Shown one piece after another: positions 59,366-64,000 of a stretch of 64,000 bases of DNA. Under the pieces are notes generated by a model. It ran no database searches. It had not been told where the DNA came from and worked only from the letters and a program-made list of their open reading frames with translations. Source of the DNA: PALSA-350 sp963834445. GTDB lineage: Bacteria; Acidobacteriota; Terriglobia; Terriglobales; Acidobacteriaceae. Where the stretch lies: assembly GCA_963834445.1 (NCBI GenBank), contig CAWIBU010000003.1, positions 1,116,001 through 1,180,000 on the forward strand, read 5' to 3'. The stretch's first letter is position 1, and the number at the start of each line of letters is the position of its first letter. The position numbers and the translations under genes were made by a program.

Positions 59366-59896
59366 GCGTAGCCCCAGATGGAAATATTAGGAGGTTGGGA
59401 AAGCGGGTTCGGATTACGGGCAACCGGCCACAACGTGTCGTTCACTCTCAATCCTTCACGATCAACCTGGCGCTGCGAGTCGTATGCAAGGAAACGGAAA
59501 CCGTGAACGTAAGCATTCGCGTTTGGTCTGCGTTGGCCGATGAACTGAACTGCGGCGTTCATTGTCAATGAGCGAAGCACAAGCTTGCCAGGGTTGTGGG
59601 TCGAGTTTCTGCCGCCCAGACCCTATGCTTAGCTTCTAAGGTTACGCGCCCTGTGCCGTCTGGTTAACATCTGGTGAACGCTGCGTCCGGGTATCATCGT
59701 ATGAGGAAGAAACGTCGTTTATTTGATAAAACGAAATGGCTGCGGCGTCTCATGCGTGGCTCCGATCAAACATAATCGCGCAATCCGTAAAGCGGATGCT
59801 TAGCAGCCAGAATCAATACACAGTAATATGCCCTTGTCACTGTGTCGTTTTAATTTGAAAGGCTCGCCCGCTCAGCGCGATCGTTGACCCAACCGC
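59366..59896. other. Intergenic region upstream of the response-regulator gene
   Basis: About 530 bp between the end of the Oar-like gene and the start of the regulator, both leftward, so it contains the two-component promoter. An imperfect inverted element GGTTAAC ... GTGAACGC near 59660-59683 might be an operator, but I cannot support that further. No gene with a ribosome-binding site is seen. Confidence 0.4.
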
Positions 59897-62800
59897 TTAA
59901 AATCTGAATCGTGCGGAGAATTGCAGCGCACGTGGAGTGCCATTGGGGCTAATCTCCTGCAGTGACCCAAAACCACTTGGGCCGGAGTTTGGGATCAGGT
60001 AGCAGGTCTGATTCAGCGTTGCTCCGTCGCCGCAATCATCGTTACCAGGATTTCCGACGGGATTGTACTGGATCTGGTTGACGCCGTTTCCATTTTGCAC
60101 ATAGAAATTGGCGTGATTGAAGAGGTTGAAAGCTTGCGCCTGCAGTTGTAGCGAGCCATGTTCCCGCACCGGGAAACTGCGCGCCATTCCGACATCAATC
60201 CTTTCAAGCCACGGACCGTAAAAGGAATTGAGACCGATGCCCGGTGTGGGACCGGCCTGGTTGATGCCTGCCGCGCTATTGGATGTGCTCTCGTTGAACG
60301 CGGTGTCGTTTAGGTTGTTGCCGTTCGCAGAGGGACCGAGCAAACCCGCATACGGCCGGCCCGAGGCAAAGGCCATGACCGTGCTCAGCTTCCAGTTCGA
60401 GAGCAGCGCGCGAGCAGTCGACGAGTCAATGAACTTTTCGGCTCGGGGCTCATAGACCGCGGCAATGCTAAGGTTGTGGCGCTGATCCTGCAGGGAAGGT
60501 GCATGGGTATTGCTGAAATCAAACTGATTATTGAAGTCCATGCCATCGTGCATGATGCTCTTTGCCCAGGTGTAGGAAAGCTGGTAGGTCAGACCCTGCG
60601 ACAACCGATGTTTCAACTGTACAAAAAGAGAGTTGTACTGGTTTTGGGCGGGGCTGATCAGCTCGTTGATCTGGCCTAAATTCGGGTTGAGCGCGCCTTC
60701 GGTCAGCAATCCATTGTCCATGTTTGGTAACGTGATCTGCGGTCCGCTACACGGCGCAGTGGCAGTATTGGGCGGGCAGGTGATATAGGTCGTCGTGCCC
60801 TGAAGCGGGTTTAGGTTTGCATCATATGCACTGCCCGAGATGATGTGGATGCCATGGTTCCATATGGTGCCGACGCTGAAGGTCGTGTTCTCTGATAATT
60901 CCTGTTCGATTTGCAGGCTCCCCTGCAAGATGTACGGTGTCTTGAACTGGGGGGAGACGAGAGAAATGTCAGATGCGGCAAAGAGAGGTGAATTACTGGG
61001 CAGAATGCTGGTAAAGGTGGGCAGTTGCTGGTTCGCCGGGAGCGCGGAATTGAAGCTCAGGCCCACAGAAGCCTCCTGCGAGGGCAGCCCATTTGACACC
61101 ACGGAATTGCGATAATTCAACCCGTTGAAGTTGGTGTAAAACTGTCCGAAGCCACCGCGAACGACGGTCTTTGGTCTGGGTCCCCAGGCGAATCCCACAC
61201 GGGGAGAAACACGAGCATACTGGTTGGGAAACTGTCCGGTAAGAGGGAAGGCGGGGTTTTCAGCAGGCTGAGGATAGACCTGAAAGTCTTCGCGCACTCC
61301 GCCTTCCAGAGTCAGGTTGCGCAAGATTCGATAGGAATCCTGTGCATAGAAGCCGTAGTAGGGCACTGCGAAAGCAAAGGTGGGGTTGCCGGAAGATTGG
61401 CTGAAGAGACTGTACTGACCAAGAGCAAAGCTTTCCAGATTAGAGAACTGATAACTGCCAAGGAATGACCCGGCTTGCGCGCTTTCGTTTGGGTCTGCGC
61501 CACCGAAGTTGTTGTCTGCATCCCAGGCGCGATTGAAGTCGAAGCCGATCTGGAGGGTGTGCTTGCCGATGGTGTAATCGATACGATCGGATGCGGAATA
61601 TTGCCGCTCAAATACGCGGCCCAGCGAAAAGGGTGCATTGCCAAGTATGAACGTGGCCGGCGTTTGCAGAACGATCGTCGGCGCGCCCGTCGCTTCGCCA
61701 GTCGGCGTCGCTATCTGGTTGTCGTCGGATGTGCCGGCATGGAATTCATTCAGCAGGTTCGGGGAAAATGTATGGGTCCACCCCAGGCTGGCTTGAAAAT
61801 CATTAACCTTGGCATTAGCCAGTGTTTGTGTGCCATAAATGGCTACCGGACTGACCGTGATGACTCCCCCGGGCGAATGGAAGCGATTGACATTCAGACT
61901 GAGAAAGAAGCTGTCACGCGACGTTGCCTGATAATCAAACCGCGGCGTAACCACCAGGTCATTTTTTTGCCGTGGCTTGATGCCGAGATTCGTGCTCAAG
62001 GCATTCACAGCATTCGCCACTTGCTGCAAGTAGAGCGGGTTCGTCGGGTCCGGTGCATTCACACCGCTGGGCACAGGGTAGGAGGAATCAGGGACTGGTA
62101 ACGCGCTTCCATCCGGTATGCCGAAATTGCTGGACAAGAAGCCTGGCTGCGATGGATCCATGGACGGATTGATGATCGAGATAGGATCATTCTCGCGTTG
62201 CTGCTCATAGTCGACAAAGAACCAGAGGCGGTCCCTTCTAATGGGTCCACCGGCGTCCGCGCCGAATTGCTGCAACGAGTCCTGCTGTTTTGGGTAGCCT
62301 GCGGCATTGGAGACCGAGTTGTTGGCCTCGAAGACAGAGTTGCGGTTGAAGTAAAACAAGCTGCCGTGAACGCTATTGCCTCCCGAGCGGGTTACCGCAT
62401 TGATGAAGGACGAACCTCCGCCATAGATCGCCGAGTAAGGACTGACGGCGACCTGAAACTCCTGGACGGAGTTTTCTCCGTAAAGATAGGGAATACGATA
62501 GCGCCCGAGGACATCGTCGAAGTAGTTGCTGGTCGCATTCGTGCCGTCTACTGTGAACGCATTCCATCCGTTGCCATTGGCATAGCCGGTATCTTCGCCA
62601 CCTTGCTGGCCGTCAATACTGACCAGACCTGTGTCACCATCCGGGCTGGTATTCGGGCTAAGCAGCGTGAAGTCGGTGTAACGGCGTCCATTGAGCGGCA
62701 GTTCATCCAGGAAGGAGCGGTCCGTCACATAGCTGGCAGAGGATTCATCCGGCCTCAGAATGGACGCAGTGCTGGTTACGGATACAGTGTCCTGATTGCC

Positions 62801-63172
62801 TCCCACTTGCAGCTCGATATCCTGCGAGGCAGTGCTGCCCACCTGGACCTGCAACCTCGTCTGGCTCTCGCGAAATCCTGAGGCTTCTGCAGTTAATGTA
62901 TACGCACCAGGCAAGAGGACTGGAAACCGGTAGATGCCAGCGTGATTCGTATGCGCTGATTTGTCTATACCGGTCTCGAGATTGTGGGCGACGACGGTTG
63001 CCCCAGGAACCACCGCCGCCGCTCGGTCGGTGACCAAACCGCTTATGGAGCCAGTCAAGACAACGTTTTGCGCGAAGAGGTCAGCGCCTCCGAGGATGAA
63101 CAGAACGGGGATCGGCAGCAGGCAGGCGAAGCGCACGCCCATTGCATTCGCGCGGGCTGTTAATGGATACAT
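59897..63172 (-). CDS. Oar-like TonB-dependent receptor with carboxypeptidase-regulatory-like domain
   Basis: A 1091-residue outer-membrane protein. After a signal peptide (LLPIPVLFILGGADLFAQ), residues about 40-125 are the beta-sandwich (GSISGLVTDRAAAVVPGATV, HAGIYRFPVLLPGAYTL). The plug-like part has LDELPLNGRRYTDFTLLSP and YSAIYGGGSSFINAVTRSGG, followed by a long barrel ending in ARFRF with the typical C-terminal Phe. It differs clearly from the receptor at 9062, so the two are not recent duplicates. AAGAGG about 9 bases before the ATG supports the start. The ligand is unknown. The following CusRS-like system is on the same strand after 531 bp. Confidence 0.88.
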   Translation of the reverse strand: MYPLTARANAMGVRFACLLPIPVLFILGGADLFAQNVVLTGSISGLVTDRAAAVVPGATVVAHNLETGIDKSAHTNHAGIYRFPVLLPGAYTLTAEASGFRESQTRLQVQVGSTASQDIELQVGGNQDTVSVTSTASILRPDESSASYVTDRSFLDELPLNGRRYTDFTLLSPNTSPDGDTGLVSIDGQQGGEDTGYANGNGWNAFTVDGTNATSNYFDDVLGRYRIPYLYGENSVQEFQVAVSPYSAIYGGGSSFINAVTRSGGNSVHGSLFYFNRNSVFEANNSVSNAAGYPKQQDSLQQFGADAGGPIRRDRLWFFVDYEQQRENDPISIINPSMDPSQPGFLSSNFGIPDGSALPVPDSSYPVPSGVNAPDPTNPLYLQQVANAVNALSTNLGIKPRQKNDLVVTPRFDYQATSRDSFFLSLNVNRFHSPGGVITVSPVAIYGTQTLANAKVNDFQASLGWTHTFSPNLLNEFHAGTSDDNQIATPTGEATGAPTIVLQTPATFILGNAPFSLGRVFERQYSASDRIDYTIGKHTLQIGFDFNRAWDADNNFGGADPNESAQAGSFLGSYQFSNLESFALGQYSLFSQSSGNPTFAFAVPYYGFYAQDSYRILRNLTLEGGVREDFQVYPQPAENPAFPLTGQFPNQYARVSPRVGFAWGPRPKTVVRGGFGQFYTNFNGLNYRNSVVSNGLPSQEASVGLSFNSALPANQQLPTFTSILPSNSPLFAASDISLVSPQFKTPYILQGSLQIEQELSENTTFSVGTIWNHGIHIISGSAYDANLNPLQGTTTYITCPPNTATAPCSGPQITLPNMDNGLLTEGALNPNLGQINELISPAQNQYNSLFVQLKHRLSQGLTYQLSYTWAKSIMHDGMDFNNQFDFSNTHAPSLQDQRHNLSIAAVYEPRAEKFIDSSTARALLSNWKLSTVMAFASGRPYAGLLGPSANGNNLNDTAFNESTSNSAAGINQAGPTPGIGLNSFYGPWLERIDVGMARSFPVREHGSLQLQAQAFNLFNHANFYVQNGNGVNQIQYNPVGNPGNDDCGDGATLNQTCYLIPNSGPSGFGSLQEISPNGTPRALQFSARFRF

Positions 63173-63587
63173 TATTTCGGCCTCTTAGGAATATTGGTCA
63201 CAAGGAGTTTGTCGCGAGCTATACAGTCTGCGACGGCTGGCTGAGTTCCTGCACGATTCGCGAATGGCCTGTGCTTAGGCTTCGCAGCAAAAATCCGAGA
63301 TGACAAAACGTGAACAAGACGATGACAACCCCGTAATGCGAATCCAAGCGTGGGCGCAGAACATTGAACCTGCATGAATGCAGGGTGACGCGTCAGTAAA
63401 TCACAAGTTGATTTTGATCAGGAGAAACTTCGCGCTTTTACGCAGACTGGGGCTGAGCCTGCTTCGCCGGTGGCATAAGGGTTCACCGCGTTGTTCGAAG
63501 GCGATGAATCCTGCACGCTCGGTTTTTCTTAGCCACGCCAACTACTATGTTTCGACAGGGCTTCTTCCTTGCCTTTTCAGCTCGGGG
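63173..63587. other. Intergenic region upstream of the second Oar-like receptor
   Basis: About 415 bp that must contain the leftward promoter of the receptor gene and the end of the gene beyond. I see no repeat, RNA gene or credible reading frame. Confidence 0.45.
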
Positions 63588-64000
63588 TCAGCGGGTTGTC
63601 TCAGCCTTCGCGAGCACAATCGCGCTCTCAGGGGCGGCACCCTCAAAATACTTCACCATGCGCTGCGGCTCGGCCGCTTCATAAGGAGCGAGATTGTGTG
63701 CCCAACGATACCCAATCGGCTGATACCAGAGCTCTGCTACGATCGTAAGCTTGCCGGAGGCGCTCCCGGTAGGCACGACGTACCGCACCAAACTTCCGCG
63801 ATCCGTGAACCCTGGATCATTAGCCGCGTCTCCCACAACCTTGATGTCCGCCTCCGCGCTGGCCTTATCAAAACCCGCGGGAAGCAGCCGATTGTCCTTT
63901 GCATACCGCGCTGCGCTCAGGATTCCGGTGGTCACCCGCCCTTGAGCGTCGGCAAGTATGGGTTCGAAGATCTCCACCTCATCCGGCTCCGTAATCTCGC
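63588..64000 (-). CDS. C-terminal part of an unidentified protein (cut by right edge)
   Basis: At least 136 codons are open to the right edge, so the start lies outside the window; a GTG at 63977 is internal. The visible part reads ITEPDEVEIFEPILADAQGR, ILSAARYAKDNRLLPAGFDK, VVAELWYQPIGYRWAHNLAP and ESAIVLAKAE. I recall similar C termini in large bacterial exported proteins with multihaem cytochrome-type N termini, but no haem motif is visible here, so the function is not assigned. The motif density and even coding sense make it a real gene. Confidence 0.6.
   Translation of the reverse strand, partial: EITEPDEVEIFEPILADAQGRVTTGILSAARYAKDNRLLPAGFDKASAEADIKVVGDAANDPGFTDRGSLVRYVVPTGSASGKLTIVAELWYQPIGYRWAHNLAPYEAAEPQRMVKYFEGAAPESAIVLAKAETTR

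Noticed and set aside
59362..59580. A 72-codon leftward frame before the response regulator
   Set aside because: It overlaps the regulator start, has no ribosome-binding site and no recognisable feature.

Overview
The window looks like chromosomal DNA of an Acidobacteriota member, probably class Terriglobia (old subdivision 1). The reasons are two very large Oar-like TonB-dependent receptors with an N-terminal carboxypeptidase-regulatory-like domain, a winged-helix/TolB-like/TPR regulator, a YncE-type propeller fused to a phosphoesterase, several Tat-exported oxidoreductase-type proteins, GC-rich coding DNA, and intergenic palindromic repeats ending in TCGGGATGACAAA. This placement is inferred from gene content; no 16S or marker tree is available. 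No phage, plasmid, CRISPR or defence genes were seen.

Layout. 0-2.4 kb: start of an aldo/keto reductase (cut by the left edge), a polysaccharide flippase and tRNA-Arg(TCT). 2.6-6.8 kb: serine-glyoxylate aminotransferase followed 2 bp later by a fused FAD/Fe-S 2-hydroxyacid dehydrogenase, a likely glycolate/glyoxylate-to-glycine pair. 6.8-13.8 kb: winged-helix TPR regulator, Oar-like receptor and an MFS carboxylate-type transporter. 13.8-18.8 kb: a response regulator and a multi-PAS histidine kinase, flanked by two repeat-rich intergenic regions. 18.8-24.6 kb: exported and stress-type proteins (SYLF, Tat-Nif3, OsmC, DmpA-type P1 peptidase, Gfo/Idh/MocA). 24.9-35.5 kb: housekeeping metabolism (Trm112-like, folD, coaE, an HtrA protease, purN/purM, hemL, a NodB deacetylase, a deoxynucleoside kinase with panB-panC, MPG glycosylase, Bcp). 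36-43.6 kb: an uncharacterised exported protein and an RND efflux operon. 44-50.4 kb: alpha-glucan phosphorylase, a PLP decarboxylase, a UGT-like glycosyltransferase and a secreted adenosine deaminase. 50.6-64 kb: tRNA-Phe, a sulfotransferase, the propeller-phosphoesterase, a TPR-sulfotransferase, a two-component system, the second Oar-like receptor and a gene cut by the right edge.

Two otherwise well-conserved genes, the HtrA protease (near 27672) and the RND pump (G5 run at 41181-41185), are each split by a one-base frameshift. They may be real lesions or consensus errors.

The least explained signal is non-coding. At least six intergenic regions carry related palindromic repeats, including perfect inverted repeats of 48 bp (28119-28230) and 78 bp (55229-55431). 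Two of the repeats, at 14045-14143 and 34768-34866, carry the same 99-bp element (six differences) with 12-13-bp inverted ends and an identical internal hairpin. The copy at 34.8 kb sits inside one arm of a palindrome whose uninterrupted relative lies at 28.1 kb, so occupied and empty sites are both visible. This is the best candidate here for an undescribed small mobile or structural element.
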